Source: Tubulanus polymorphus
Lineage: Eukaryota > Nemertea > Palaeonemertea > Tubulaniformes > Tubulanidae
DNA length: 64,000 nucleotides
Reading direction: 5' to 3'
Assembly: GCF_964204645.1 (NCBI RefSeq)
Contig: NC_134035.1
Span: forward strand, 10,108,501-10,172,500
Part shown: piece by piece, positions 1 to 13,260 of the stretch
How positions within the stretch are numbered: position 1 is the first letter of the stretch
Layout of the letters: each line of letters begins with the position of its first letter
Made by a program: the position numbers and the translations under genes
The notes under the pieces: model-generated
Seen by the model: the letters and a program-made list of their open reading frames with translations, nothing else
Databases searched by the model: none
Told to the model about the DNA's origin: nothing

Positions 1-1016
1 AAGAGAATACCTCCAAAATACTTTACATTAAATGTAACATCTGAGAAAACCAATTTGATAATGTCTTGAAACCTCTTAAAGACAAGGCAAGGTGGCAAAA
101 CTAGTTATCTTGTAAAATAATGTTAATGAAAATTAAATCAAAGACTGTTTATTTAATCTAATCTTTAGCTTTCCAGATTGAATTTGTGGTTTTATCTCCG
201 GTTATAATGTTTTTATGTTGGAGACTTTTTTGAAATACAGGTCACGTTTTTGTAAATGACTGAGGCACCTCCTCCAGTACATGAATACCTGTTATTTAGG
301 TATAATTGTTGTTGTGCAGATAAAATGACATGGTCATGTCAATTGTTCATAGAACATTGATTTATTAAGGTCCTATCAAATAAAGTTGAGCTTTTTCTTG
401 ATAAATGAGATGTCCTCAATCGATGTCATTTGAAAAGTTGACATGATAGATTCATATTTCATGAAATATAACAAAGTGTCGGTTATATTGAACTCATGAA
501 TTGTCAAATTCATAATCTTAGACTAGTCCAATTTTCGGTTTTTTATGGATCAAAGTGTATAATTCTTTGTGTATTTTTATTATTTTCCTATTGATTCAAA
601 TTGTATAAATCAGCTGTAGTGGAAATGTATTGTAAAGACTTTTAAATACCTTACATGTAACTTTGTTTTAAGTAAATATGATATGTGAAAATAAAATGAT
701 GTAAGAATGTAAATCAGATTGATTACATAATCCTACGCTTTCCAGAGTATTTGGCCAGGTTTATCTCTGGTTTTAGTGCGGGGAGCCATGGACTCACGGT
801 TTAAGAGTCCATTAGAGTCTATGGTTGGACCATGGGCGTACATCTCGTTTATAATCCAACGCCTATGGTGGTTGGACTAGTTGTTTTTGAAAGTCCACGT
901 GTTTGAGGAGCTTACATTATAATTCCTCGAGCACAAACCTGGCATTATGTATAATTGTTTTATGAGAATAAATATGATTGATTTTGAAATTTGTCATTCG
1001 ATTAGTTAAGCAACAA
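1..1016. other. AT-rich non-coding DNA, no gene seen
   Basis: No open frame with coding character is visible. Two stretches, about 168..210 and 735..777, resemble each other (both begin GCTTTCCAGA and continue into a TTTATCTC.GGTT run), so this may be an old internal duplication. AATAAA-type hexamers occur near 692 and 967 on the plus strand, but no upstream coding exon is available to support a 3' end. Confidence 0.4.
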
Positions 1017-1226
1017 GTGTTACTAAAACGAAGCACTACTAAAAACGAAGACTATATGCACCCGAGAAAACCGACGTCCAGGCAATTTACGTTTCCGACA
1101 GAGGTTGTACAGAGCGCCCGAAGTGGTGATTTCGAGTATCTTTGGACGTGTTTTTAGTCATGCATAGTTCTAATACCCCAAAGTGCATAGGTCTTCGTTT
1201 TAGTAGCGCATAGTTTTTAGTAACAC
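1017..1226. mobile_element. MITE-like element with ~45-bp terminal inverted repeats
   Basis: The left end starts GTGTTACTAAAACGAAG and the right end finishes CTTCGTTTTAGTAGCGCATAGTTTTTAGTAACAC read in parts, so the two ends are inverted repeats of each other. Each arm contains two direct sub-repeats of an ACTAAAA(A)CGAAG-type motif. The interior of about 120 bp has no coding capacity. Size and terminal structure fit a non-autonomous DNA transposon. I did not find a clear target-site duplication, so the superfamily is unassigned. Confidence 0.6.
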
Positions 1227-2921
1227 CCCCATTTCACTGCCCTGCTTTAAAATTAACTGCTTTTCACGGCCGGCCCGTGAATCATTTTCACGAACCCAGG
1301 GCCACCTTCGGTTATCTGAGTTAGTCGACTATAGTCGAACTAAAACGAAACCGAATGTCCGTTAGTCGGAACTATATTCCGGAAATAGTTCGAAAATCAA
1401 GCGCATTCGGTTATTAGTTCCGACCACTAGTCGACTAGATACGAAAACCGAATTTGGCCTCGAAGTGTCTCGATTTACGTTCCATGGACCGCTGTAAAGT
1501 CGATTTTTACACCAATGAAGAAAGAAACTACCAAAACTATCAGGCAACGCTTCTGCGGGCACCTGTACTACGTGTGGCTTCGAAAATATCGATATACAAT
1601 TCAGGATGTCTCCGTTACAGCGCCGTCTAAATCTACCCTGCTTGAAGGAACGGTCGTCAATAGTCAACAACGAACTTGAGATGGATAAACCAATCTCTAC
1701 TGTCACTGACATACTGAACTGAACCAGCCATGCAGCAGAGGCCACGACACCGGCAATTTGTTTGTTCACTTAAGATGATTAATTTATTATTCTGAACGTG
1801 ACACTGGACATTAGCAGTCAATTTCATTGTGGTGAAAATATTATACGACAGGTAACTTCACTTCATTCTTTTAAAACTTGTGAACAGTAAATGAATACTT
1901 ATTTACAAATATTCTGTTGATTGTCTATTGTAGGTCATTGATTGTGATCTGATGAATATTCTCTGAGATACAACTCAGGATTTCTTAAGATTTAGAAGTT
2001 ATACGTATTATTAAATTGAGCTCAACATGCAGAGAATGAATTGTTGTTGTATCATAGTCAGTTTGAAAAACGGATGGAACACGAATTGAAAAGTCAATCC
2101 AGGTTTAATTGTTAGTATATCGATATTGATTTAATTTCAGAAAGTATCGTCAATCACGAATCAAAGGGATTAAACGAATCCAGCACTAATCGTCATGAAA
2201 TGAGATTCCAAATAACGGTGAAACTCCTAGATTCTGATACAGTGATGATGTCTAAAGAGCTGGAATTTATGAATAACTATACGAGCGAGCATGCAATTGG
2301 AATTGAGATTGGATTGAGGCCTACTGTCTGGTAAAGACTTGGTCTTTGTGATTCGAGTTAAGTTAGAGATATCAGTATCGTTCTGTTGTCACACAATTTG
2401 CAATGTCACAAAATACGTATGTCACCGTCTTGTCGGGCTGTCTGTATATTGAATAAGATTTTGTACTAGAAGTGGACAATAAATATAGAATAGCAATAAA
2501 AAGAGTTTGTCGTGATGGATTTTATACTCAATTTCTAGCAAAAATCATGTTTGGTCCGTGAGGAGAGGAAAATATTGCGAATATCCAGATGATCTGAATT
2601 ACTGGTCTTTCCCAAGTCTGTCCCAACTCACTGTCTGTATCGAGAATATAAGTAGAGATGCTGCGGTGGATCCAAATATCTGATCTCACAAAACACTGAC
2701 AAGGAGTTCAACTATTGTAAACTTTATTCAGACTTTAGTCATTTTCACATCATCATAAACACAACAATTCACTGAATATATTCCACATACGGTTGATAAA
2801 GAAAGCATGTCCCCCTTCGGCCAAGTTCCTTCAGAATGACTATCACAGCTGAGCCCTTTTTCTTACCTACAAAATGAATAAGTATTAATTCAGTTGTCTG
2901 TTTGAAATCCGAGTAAATATC
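1227..2921. other. Non-coding DNA with short repeats
   Basis: A short palindromic stretch at 1267..1280 and repeated TAGTCGACTA / CGAAACCGAAT-type words at about 1315..1455 suggest decayed repeats. A 135-codon minus-strand open frame (1362..1769) overlaps these words and shows no recognisable domain. Nothing else is supported. Confidence 0.4.
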
Positions 2922-3065
2922 AGTAATAGGGAATATGGGCTTTCATACCAAAGGTCGAAAGGTCGAGCTCATAAAAAATAAATTCTCGCACGCTCGAATT
3001 TATTTTTATTTTTTACTCACTCTCCCCTTCAACCTTTCATATGAACCCCCATATTCCCTATTACT
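2922..3065. mobile_element. Small foldback element, 144 bp
   Basis: The ends are perfect 18-bp inverted repeats: AGTAATAGGGAATATGGG on the left and its reverse complement on the right. The arms remain imperfectly complementary for about 25 bp more. The AT-rich centre is non-coding. This is a MITE-like hairpin of unknown superfamily. Confidence 0.6.
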
Positions 3066-3571
3066 CTAATAATTTCATATATATGAATAACATGGAATAT
3101 GAATATTTTCTAAAATCAATTTTAATAAAAAATTTGTTATTAAAATGGAGAGTAAACCAATAAGGGTAAAAAAATATTCTAGAGCGATAGGTTTCAGCGA
3201 ACTCTGACTATATTAAAAGTGTGAGTAAAATAATTTAGATTTTTTAATATTAAAAGTGTGAGTAAAGTGTGAGTAAAATGATTTAGATTTTTTAATATAA
3301 ATAATCTAGAAAAATTCATTTTCATAAAAGTTTTGTTACAAAAATGAAGACAGAAGAAGAAGAACCTAAATTCAAAATCGGATAAAAGAAACTAATAACT
3401 TATTTTCATTATCTAACATCAAAAATTATATCTCAGCAACAAATTTAGTGTATGCAAGACAATATAAAATTGATAATATTACTATAGTTAATCAAATATT
3501 ATCAAATGAAAAATATTTGATTACTGAACTAGTAGATACTTTTGATAATGGTGCTAGATGAAAACATAATG
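3066..3571. other. AT-rich flank of the satellite with a short tandem duplication
   Basis: The words TTAAAAGTGTGAGTAAA and ATTTAGATTTTTTAATAT recur at about 3213..3300, a local tandem duplication. No coding potential is seen. The satellite begins abruptly at about 3572. Confidence 0.45.
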
Positions 3572-3987
3572 AACCAAGGACACCCCTGTACATCCTCTAT
3601 ACAGCATCAGGACCACTCTGAATCAGTGTCAGCAATTACTGGGTTCGGACCAAGGACACCCCTGTACATCCTCTATACAGCATCAGGACGGCACTGAATC
3701 AGTATCAGTAATTACTGGGTTCGAACCCGGGACACCCCTGTACATCATATATACAGCAATAGGACCACTCTGAATCATTGTCAGTATTTACTGGGTTCGA
3801 ACCCGGGATACTTCTGTACATCATCTATTCAGCATCGGGACAACTCTAAATCATTGTCAGTAACGACTGGGTGCGAATCCAGGACCCCACAGTACATCAT
3901 CTATTCAGCATCAGGACCATTCTGAATCAGTATCAGTAGTTACTGGGTTCGATCCCGGGACATCCGCTTAGTTTTATAATGATACAA

Positions 3988-4224
3988 TGATCGCCATCTA
4001 TTGGATTTAGGCAGAACTGACTAGATAGCTCTTATTTGTCTCACTGACTCTTCTTTAATGCGTTGAAATCCCAATCGGCATCTGGTGGATTTCTATGCTA
4101 CTACAGTCTAATGATGGTTATATCCACCAGATGGCGAGTGTGATTTTAACCGATTAAAGAAGAGTCAGTGAGACAAGTAAGAGCTTTCTAATCAGTTCAG
4201 CCAAATTCCAATAGATGGCGATCA
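3988..4224. mobile_element. Foldback core, copy 1 of 16
   Basis: This is the reference copy: 237 bp, with arms of about 105 bp that are imperfect inverted repeats (TGATCGCCATCTATTGGA at the left end, its complement at the right) around a short loop. The arms contain four GCCATCTNNTGGA-type words. The inner right one, 4124..4136, reads CCACCAGATGGCG. Flanks of about 27 bp (left) and 33 bp (right) travel with it and complete the 297-bp insert. No coding capacity; MITE-like. Confidence 0.8.
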
Positions 4225-4511
4225 CTTTAGAAATCTTGATATCCTCTCTTCGTCGGGCACCCCTGTACATCCTCTATACAGCATCGGGACCACTCGGAAT
4301 CAGTGTCAGCAATTACTGGGTTCGGACCAAGGACACCCCTGTACATCATCTATGCAGCATCAGGACCACTCTGAATCAGTATCAGTAATTACTGGGTTCA
4401 AACCCAGGACCCCCGGTACATCATCTATTCAGCATCAGTACCACTCTGAATCAGTATCAGTAGTTACTGGGTTCGATCCCGGCACATCCGCTTAGTTTAA
4501 TAATGATACAA

Positions 4512-4748
4512 TGATCACCATCTATTGGATTTAGGAAGAACTGACTAGATAGCTCTTATTTGTCTCACTGACTCTTCTTTAATGCGTTGAAATCCCAATC
4601 GGCATCTGGTGGATTTCTATGCTACTACAGTCTAATGATGGTTATATCCACCAGATGGCGAGTGTGATTTTAACCGATTAAAGAAGAGTCAGTGAGACAA
4701 GTAAGAGCTTTCTAATCAGTTCAGCCAAATTCCAATAGATGGCGATCA
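4512..4748. mobile_element. Foldback core, copy 2 of 16
   Basis: Nearly identical to the first copy, 524 bp downstream of it. The left terminus has TGATCACC in place of TGATCGCC. The CCACCAGATGGCG word is intact. Confidence 0.8.
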
Positions 4749-5937
4749 CTTTAGAAATCTTGATATCCTCTCTTTGTCAGGCGACCCTGTACATCATCTA
4801 TTCAGCATCTGGACCAGTCGGAATCATTGTCAGTAATGACTGGGTGCGAATCCAGGACCCCACAGTACATCATCTATTCAGCATCAGTACCACTCTGAAT
4901 CAGTATCAGTAGTTACTGGGTTCAAACCCAGGACCCCCGGTACATCATCTATTCAGCATCTGGACCACTCGGAATCATTGTCAGTAATGACTGGGTGCGA
5001 ATCCAGGACCCCACAGTACATCATCTATTCAGCATCAGTACCACTCTGAATCAGTATCAGTAATTACTGGGTCCGAACCCGGGACATCCCTGTACATCAT
5101 CTATTCAGCATCGGGACCACACTGAATCAGTATCAGTAGTTACTGGGTTTCGAGACCGGGACACCCCTGCACATCCTTTATTCAACATCAGGACCACACT
5201 GAATCAGTATAAGAAAAATAGTGGGTTCGAACCCGGGACATCCTCTATTCAGCATCAGGACCACTCTGAATCAGTATCAGTAATTACTGGGTTCGAACCC
5301 GGGATACTTCTGTACATTATCTATTCAGCATCGGTACCACTCTGAATCATTGTCAGTAATGGCTGGGTGCGAATCCAGGACCCCACAGTACATCATCTAT
5401 TCAGCATCAGTACCACTCTGAATCAGTATCAGTAGTTACTGGGTTCAAACCCAGGACCCCCGGTACATCATCTATTCAGCATCTGGACCACTCGGAATCA
5501 TTGTCAGTAATGACTGGGTGCGAATCCAGGACCCCACAGTACATCATCTATTCAGCATCAGTACCACTCTGAATCAGTATCAGTAATTACTGGGTCCGAA
5601 CCCGGGACATCCCTGTACATCATCTATTCAGCATCGGGACCACACTGAATCAGTATCAGTAATTACTTGGTTCGAACCCGGGATACTTCTGTACATCATC
5701 TATTCAGCATCTGGACCACTCTGAATCATTGTCAGTAATAACTGGGTTCGAACCCGGGATACTTCTGTACATCATCTATTCTGCATCTGGACCACTCTGA
5801 ATCATTGTCAGTAATTACTGGGTTCAAACCCAGGACCCCCGGTACATCATCTATTCAGCATCAGTACCACTCTGAATCAGTATCAGTAGTTACTGGGTTC
5901 GATCCCGGCACATCCGCTTAGTTTAATAATGATACAA

Positions 5938-6174
5938 TGATCGCCATCTATTGGATTTAGGCAGAACTGACTAGATAGCTCTTATTTGTCTCACTGACTC
6001 TTCTTTAATGCGTTGAAATCCCAATCGGCATCTGGTGGATTTCTATGCTACTACAGTCTAATGATGGTTATATCCACCAGATGGCGAGTGTGATTTTAAC
6101 CGATTAAAGAAGAGTCAGTGAGACAAGTAAGAGCTTTCTAATCAGTTCAGCCAAATTCCAATAGATGGCGATCA
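5938..6174. mobile_element. Foldback core, copy 3 of 16
   Basis: Lies 1426 bp after the previous copy, the longest pure-monomer interval (about 15 monomers). The CCACCAGATGGCG word is intact. Confidence 0.8.
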
Positions 6175-6832
6175 CTTTAGAAATCTTGATATCCTCTCTT
6201 TGTCGGGCACCCCTGTACATCCTCTATACAGCATCGGGACCACTCGGAATCAGTGTCAGCAATTACTGGGTTCGGACCAAGGACACCCCTGTACATCCTC
6301 TATGCAGCATCAAGACCACACTGAATCAGTATCAGTAATTACTGGGTTCGGACCAAGGACACCCCTGTACATCCTCTATTCAGCATCAGTACCATTCTGA
6401 ATCAGTATCAGTAATTACTGGGTTTCGAGACCGGGACACCCCTGCACATCCTTTATTCAACATCAGGACCACACTGAATCAGTATAAGAAAAATAGTGGG
6501 TTCGAACCCGGGACATCCTCTATTCAGCATCAGGACCACTCTGAATCAGTATCAGTAATTACTGGGTTCGAACCCGGGATACTTCTGTACATTATCTATT
6601 CAGCATCGGTACCACTCTGAATCATTGTCAGTAATGGCTGGGTGCGAATCCAGGACCCCACAGTATATCATCTATTCAGCATCAGTACCACTCTGAATCA
6701 GTATCAGTAATTACTGGGTTCAAACCCAAGACCCCGGTACATCATCTATTCAGCATCAGTACCACTCTGAATCAGTATCAGTAGTTACTGGGTTCGATCC
6801 CGGCACATCCGCTTAGTTTAATAATGATACAA

Positions 6833-7069
6833 TGATCGCCATCTATTGGATTTAGGCAGAACTGACTAGATAGCTCTTATTTGTCTCACTGACTCTTCTT
6901 TAATGCGTTGAAATCCCAATCGGCATCTGGTGGATTTCTATGCTACTACAGTCTAATGATGGTTATATCCACCAGATGGCGAGTGTGATTTTAACCGATT
7001 AAAGAAGAGTCAGTGAGACAAGTAAGAGCTTTCTAATCAGTTCAGCCAAATTTCAATAGATGGCGATCA
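6833..7069. mobile_element. Foldback core, copy 4 of 16
   Basis: Lies 895 bp after the previous copy (8-monomer interval). The right terminus has AATTTCAATAGATGG instead of AATTCCAATAGATGG. The CCACCAGATGGCG word is intact. Confidence 0.8.
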
Positions 7070-7356
7070 CTTTAGAAATCTTGATATCCTCTCTTCGTCA
7101 GGCACCCCTGTACATCATCTATTCAGCATCTGGACCACTCTGAATCATTGTCAGTAATGACTGGGTGCGAATCCAGGACCCCACAGTACATCATCTATTC
7201 AGCATCAGTACCACTCTGAATCAGTATCAGTAATTACTGGGTTCAAACCCAGGACCCCCGGTACATCATCTATTCAGCATCAGTACCAGTCTGAATCAGT
7301 ATCAGTAGTTACTGGGTTCGATCCCGGGACATCCGCTTAGTTTTATAATGATACAA

Positions 7357-7593
7357 TGATCGCCATCTATTGGATTTAGGCAGAACTGACTAGATAGCTC
7401 TTATTTGTCTCACTGACTCTTCTTTAATGCGTTGAAATCCCAATCGGCATCTGGTGGATTTCTATGCTACTACAGTCTAATGATGGTTATATCCACCAGA
7501 CGGCGAGTGTGATTTTAACCGATTAAAGAAGAGTCAGTGAGACAAGTAAGAGGTTTCTAATCAGTTCAGCCAAATTTCAATAGATGGCGATCA
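7357..7593. mobile_element. Foldback core, copy 5 of 16
   Basis: Lies 524 bp after the previous copy (3-monomer interval). The core word is CCACCAGACGGCG, one T-to-C change. It also has GAGGTTTCTAA in the right arm, shared with copy 8. Confidence 0.8.
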
Positions 7594-8250
7594 CTTTAGA
7601 AATCTTGATATCCTCTCTTCGTCAGGCACCCCTGTACATCATCTATTCAGCATCTGGACCACTCTGAATCATTGTCAGTAATGACTGGGTGCGAATCCAG
7701 GACCCCACAGTACATCATCTATTCAGCATCAGTACCACTCTGAATCAGTATCAGTAATTACTGGGTTCAAACCCAGGACCCCCGGTACATCATCTATTCA
7801 GCATCAGTACCACTCTGAATCAGTATCAGTAGTTACTGGGTTTCGAGACCGGGACACCCCTGCACATCCTTTATTCAACATCAGGACCACACTGAATCAG
7901 TATAAGAAAAATAGTGGGTTCGAACCCGGGACATCCTCTATTCAGCATCAGGACCACTCTGAATCAGTATCAGTAATTACTGGGTTCGAACCCGGGATAC
8001 TTCTGTACATTATCTATTCAGCATCGGTACCACTCTGAATCATTGTCAGTAATGGCTGGGTGCGAATCCAGGACCCCACAGTATATCATCTATTCAGCAT
8101 CAGTACCACTCTGAATCAGTATCAGTAATTACTGGGTTCAAACCCAAGACCCAGGTACATCATCTATTCAGCATCAGTACCACTCTGAATCAGTATCAGT
8201 AGTTACTGGGTTCGATCCCGGCACATCCGCTTAGTTTAATAATGATACAA

Positions 8251-8487
8251 TGATCGCCATCTATTGGATTTAGGCAGAACTGACTAGATAGCTCTTATTT
8301 GTCTCACTGACTCTTCTTTAATGCGTTGAAATCCCAATCGGCATCTGGTGGATTTCTATGCTACTACAGTCTAATGATGGTTATATCCACCAGACGGCGA
8401 GTGTGATTTTAACCGATTAAAGAAGAGTCAGTGAGACAAGTAAGAGCTTTCTAATCAGTTCAGCCAAATTTCAATAGATGGCGATCA
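8251..8487. mobile_element. Foldback core, copy 6 of 16
   Basis: 8-monomer interval from the previous copy. Carries the CCACCAGACGGCG variant. Confidence 0.8.
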
Positions 8488-8773
8488 CTTTAGAAATCTT
8501 GATATCCTCTCTTCGTCAGGCACCCCTGTACATCATCTATTCAGCATCTGGACCACTCTGAATCATTGTCAGTAATGACTGGGTGCGAATCCAGGACCCC
8601 ACAGTACATCATCTATTCAGCATCAGTACCACTCTGAATCATTGTCAGTAATTACTGGGTTCAAACCCAGGACCCCGGTACATCATCTATTCAGCATCAG
8701 TACCACTCTGAATCAGTATCAGTAGTTACTGGGTTCGATCCCGGCACATCCGCTTAGTTTAATAATGATACAA

Positions 8774-9010
8774 TGATCGCCATCTATTGGATTTAGGCAG
8801 AACTGACTAGATAGCTCTTATTTGTCTCACTGACTCTTCTTTAATGCGTTGAAATCCCAATCGGCATCTGGTGGATTTCTATGCTACTACAGTCTAATGA
8901 TGGTTATATCCACCAGATGGCGAGTGTGATTTTAACCGATTAAAGAAGAGTCAGTGAGACAAGTAAGAGCTTTCTAATCAGTTCAGCCAAATTTCAATAG
9001 ATGGCGATCA
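8774..9010. mobile_element. Foldback core, copy 7 of 16
   Basis: 3-monomer interval from the previous copy. The CCACCAGATGGCG word is intact. Confidence 0.8.
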
Positions 9011-9297
9011 CTTTAGAAATCTTGATATCCTCTCTTCGTCAGGCACCCCTGTACATCATCTATTCAGCATCTGGACCACTCTGAATCATTGTCAGTAATG
9101 ACTGGGTGCGAATCCAGGACCCCACAGTACATCATCTATTCAGCATCAGTACCACTCTGAATCAGTATCAGTAATTACTGGGTTCAAACCCAGGACCCCC
9201 GGTACATCATCTATTCAGCATCAGTACCAGTCTGAATCAGTATCAGTAGTTACTGGGTTCGATCCCGGGACATCCGCTTAGTTTTATAATGATACAA

Positions 9298-9534
9298 TGA
9301 TCGCCATCTATTGGATTTAGGCAGAACTGACTAGATAGCTCTTATTTGTCTCACTGACTCTTCTTTAATGCGTTGAAATCCCAATCGGCATCTGGTGGAT
9401 TTCTATGCTACTACAGTCTAATGATGGTTATATCCACCAGACGGCGAGTGTGATTTTAACCGATTAAAGAAGAGTCAGTGAGACAAGTAAGAGGTTTCTA
9501 ATCAGTTCAGCCAAATTTCAATAGATGGCGATCA
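9298..9534. mobile_element. Foldback core, copy 8 of 16
   Basis: 3-monomer interval. Shares with copy 5 the CCACCAGACGGCG variant, the GAGGTTTCTAA change and the GTTTTATAAT left flank, which points to duplication of a multi-kilobase segment within the array. Confidence 0.8.
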
Positions 9535-10191
9535 CTTTAGAAATCTTGATATCCTCTCTTCGTCAGGCACCCCTGTACATCATCTATTCAGCATCTGGAC
9601 CACTCTGAATCATTGTCAGTAATGACTGGGTGCGAATCCAGGACCCCACAGTACATCATCTATTCAGCATCAGTACCACTCTGAATCAGTATCAGTAATT
9701 ACTGGGTTCAAACCCAGGACCCCCGGTACATCATCTATTCAGCATCAGTACCACTCTGAATCAGTATCAGTAGTTACTGGGTTTCGAGACCGGGACACCC
9801 CTGCACATCCTTTATTCAACATCAGGACCACACTGAATCAGTATAAGAAAAATAGTGGGTTCGAACCCGGGACATCCTCTATTCAGCATCAGGACCACTC
9901 TGAATCAGTATCAGTAATTACTGGGTTCGAACCCGGGATACTTCTGTACATTATCTATTCAGCATCGGTACCACTCTGAATCATTGTCAGTAATGGCTGG
10001 GTGCGAATCCAGGACCCCACAGTATATCATCTATTCAGCATCAGTACCACTCTGAATCAGTATCAGTAATTACTGGGTTCAAACCCAAGACCCCGGTACA
10101 TCATCTATTCAGCATCAGTACCACTCTGAATCAGTATCAGTAGTTACTGGGTTCGATCCCGGCACATCCGCTTAGTTTAATAATGATACAA

Positions 10192-10428
10192 TGATCGCCA
10201 TCTATTGGATTTAGGCAGAACTGACTAGATAGCTCTTATTTGTCTCACTGACTCTTCTTTAATGCGTTGAAATCCCAATCGGCATCTGGTGGATTTCTAT
10301 GCTACTACAGTCTAATGATGGTTATATCCACCAGATGGCGAGTGTGATTTTAACCGATTAAAGAAGAGTCAGTGAGACAAGTAAGAGCTTTCTAATCAGT
10401 TCAGCCAAATTTCAATAGATGGCGATCA
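10192..10428. mobile_element. Foldback core, copy 9 of 16
   Basis: 8-monomer interval. The CCACCAGATGGCG word is intact. Confidence 0.8.
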
Positions 10429-11085
10429 CTTTAGAAATCTTGATATCCTCTCTTCGTCAGGCACCCCTGTACATCATCTATTCAGCATCTGGACCACTCT
10501 GAATCATTGTCAGTAATGACTGGGTGCGAATCCAGGACCCCACAGTACATCATCTATTCAGCATCAGTACCACTCTGAATCAGTATCAGTAATTACTGGG
10601 TTCAAACCCAGGACCCCCGGTACATCATCTATTCAGCATCAGTACCACTCTGAATCAGTATCAGTAGTTACTGGGTTTCGAGACCGGGACACCCCTGCAC
10701 ATCCTTTATTCAACATCAGGACCACACTGAATCAGTATAAGAAAAATAGTGGGTTCGAACCCGGGACATCCTCTATTCAGCATCAGGACCACTCTGAATC
10801 AGTATCAGTAATTACTGGGTTCGAACCCGGGATACTTCTGTACATTATCTATTCAGCATCGGTACCACTCTGAATCATTGTCAGTAATGGCTGGGTGCGA
10901 ATCCAGGACCCCACAGTACATCATCTATTCAGCATCAGTACCACTCTGAATCAGTATCAGTAATTACTGGGTTCAAACCCAGGACCCCGGTACATCATCT
11001 ATTCAGCATCAGTACCACTCTGAATCAGTATCAGTAGTTACTGGGTTCGATCCCGGCACATCCGCTTAGTTTAATAATGATACAA

Positions 11086-11322
11086 TGATCGCCATCTATT
11101 GGATTTAGGCAGAACTGACTAGATAGCTCTTATTTGTCTCACTGACTCTTCTTTAATGCGTTGAAATCCCAATCGGCATCTGGTGGATTTCTATGCTACT
11201 ACAGTCTAATGATGGTTATATCCACCAGATGGCGAGTGTGATTTTAACCGATTAAAGAAGAGTCAGTGAGACAAGTAAGAGCTTTCTAATCAGTTCAGCC
11301 AAATTTCAATAGATGGCGATCA
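11086..11322. mobile_element. Foldback core, copy 10 of 16
   Basis: 8-monomer interval. The CCACCAGATGGCG word is intact. Confidence 0.8.
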
Positions 11323-11609
11323 CTTTAGAAATCTTGATATCCTCTCTTCGTCAGGCACCCCTGTACATCATCTATTCAGCATCTGGACCACTCTGAATCA
11401 TTGTCAGTAATGACTGGGTGCGAATCCAGGACCCCACAGTACATCATCTATTCAGCATCAGTACCACTCTGAATCAGTATCAGTAATTACTGGGTTCAAA
11501 CCCAGGACCCCCGGTACATCATCTATTCAGCATCAGTACCACTCCGAATCAGTATCAGTAGTTACTGGGTTCGATCCCGGGACATCCGCTTAGTTTTATA
11601 ATGATACAA

Positions 11610-11846
11610 TGATCGCCATCTATTGGATTTAGGCAGAACTGACTAGATAGCTCTTATTTGTCTCACTGACTCTTCTTTAATGCGTTGAAATCCCAATCGG
11701 CATCTGGTGGATTTCTATGCTACTACAGTCTAATGATGGTTATATCCACCAGATGGCGAGTGTGATTTTAACCGATTAAAGAAGAGTCAGTGAGACAAGT
11801 AAGAGCTTTCTAATCAGTTCAGCCAAATTCCAATAGATGGCGATCA
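11610..11846. mobile_element. Foldback core, copy 11 of 16
   Basis: 3-monomer interval. The right flank begins CACGTTAG rather than CACTTTAG, a variant shared with copies 14 and 15. The CCACCAGATGGCG word is intact. Confidence 0.8.
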
Positions 11847-12504
11847 CGTTAGAAATCTTGATATCCTCTCTTTGTCGGGCACCCCTGTTCATCCTCTATA
11901 CAGCATCGGGACCACTCGGAATCAGTGTCAGCAATTACTGGGTTCGGACCAAGGACACCCCTGTACATCCTCTATGCAGCATCAAGACCACACTGAATCA
12001 GTATCAGTAATTACTGGGTTCGGACCAAGGACACCCCTGTACATCCTCTATTCAGCATCAGTACCATTCTGAATCAGTATCAGTAATTACTGGGTTTCGA
12101 GACCGGGACACCCCTGCACATCCTTTATTCAACATCAGGACCACACTGAATCAGTATAAGAAAAATAGTGGGTTCGAACCCGGGACATCCTCTATTCAGC
12201 ATCAGGACCACTCTGAATCAGTATCAGTAATTACTGGGTTCGAACCCGGGATACTTCTGTACATTATCTATTCAGCATCGGTACCACTCTGAATCATTGT
12301 CAGTAATGGCTGGGTGCGAATCCAGGACCCCACAGTACATCATCTATTCAGCATCAGTACCACTCTGAATCAGTATCAGTAATTACTGGGTTCAAACCCA
12401 GGACCCCGGTACATCATCTATTCAGCATCAGTACCACTCTGAATCAGTATCAGTAGTTACTGGGTTCGATCCCGGCACATCCGCTTAGTTTAATAATGAT
12501 ACAA

Positions 12505-12741
12505 TGATCGCCATCTATTGGATTTAGGCAGAACTGACTAGATAGCTCTTATTTGTCTCACTGACTCTTCTTTAATGCGTTGAAATCCCAATCGGCATCT
12601 GGTGGATTTCTATGCTACTACAGTCTAATGATGGTTATATCCACCAGACGGCGAGTGTGATTTTAACCGATTAAAGAAGAGTCAGTGAGACAAGTAAGAG
12701 CTTTCTAATCAGTTCAGCCAAATTTCAATAGATGGCGATCA
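12505..12741. mobile_element. Foldback core, copy 12 of 16
   Basis: 8-monomer interval. Carries the CCACCAGACGGCG variant. It is the last copy before the first unique block. Confidence 0.8.
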
Positions 12742-13260
12742 CTTTAGAAATCTTGATATCCTCTCTTCGTCAGGCACCCCTGTACATCATCTATTCAGCA
12801 TCTGGACCACTCTGAATCATTGTCAGTAATGACTGGGTGCGAATCCAGGACCCCACAGTACATCCTCTATTCAGCATCAGGACCATTCTGAATCAGTATC
12901 GGTAATTGCTGGGTTCGAGGCCGGGACCCCCTGCACATCCTTTATTCAGCATCAGGACCACACTGAATCAGTATAAAAAATAGTGGGTTCGAACCCGGGA
13001 CAGCTCTGTACATCCTCTATTCAGCATCAGGACCTCTCTGAAACAGTATCAGTAATTACTGGGTTCGAACCTCTGCACATCCTTTGTTAAGCATCAGGAC
13101 CACATTGAATCAGTATCAAAAAATAGTGGGTTCGAACCCGGGACAGCTCTGTACATCCTCTATTCAGCATCAGGACCACTCTGAATCAGTATCAGTAATT
13201 ACTGGGTTCGAACCCGGGACACCCTTGTACATCCTCTATTCAGCATCAGGACCACTCTGA

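Noticed and set aside
1362-1769. 135-codon minus-strand frame
   Set aside because: No domain, signal peptide or neighbour support, and its C-terminal half runs into repeated words.
6200-6400. 66-codon frames repeated at 6200, 11872 and 15231, and similar ones at 13771 and 16126
   Set aside because: They are the same satellite monomers translated; the repetition is of DNA, with no initiation context or codon-level constraint.
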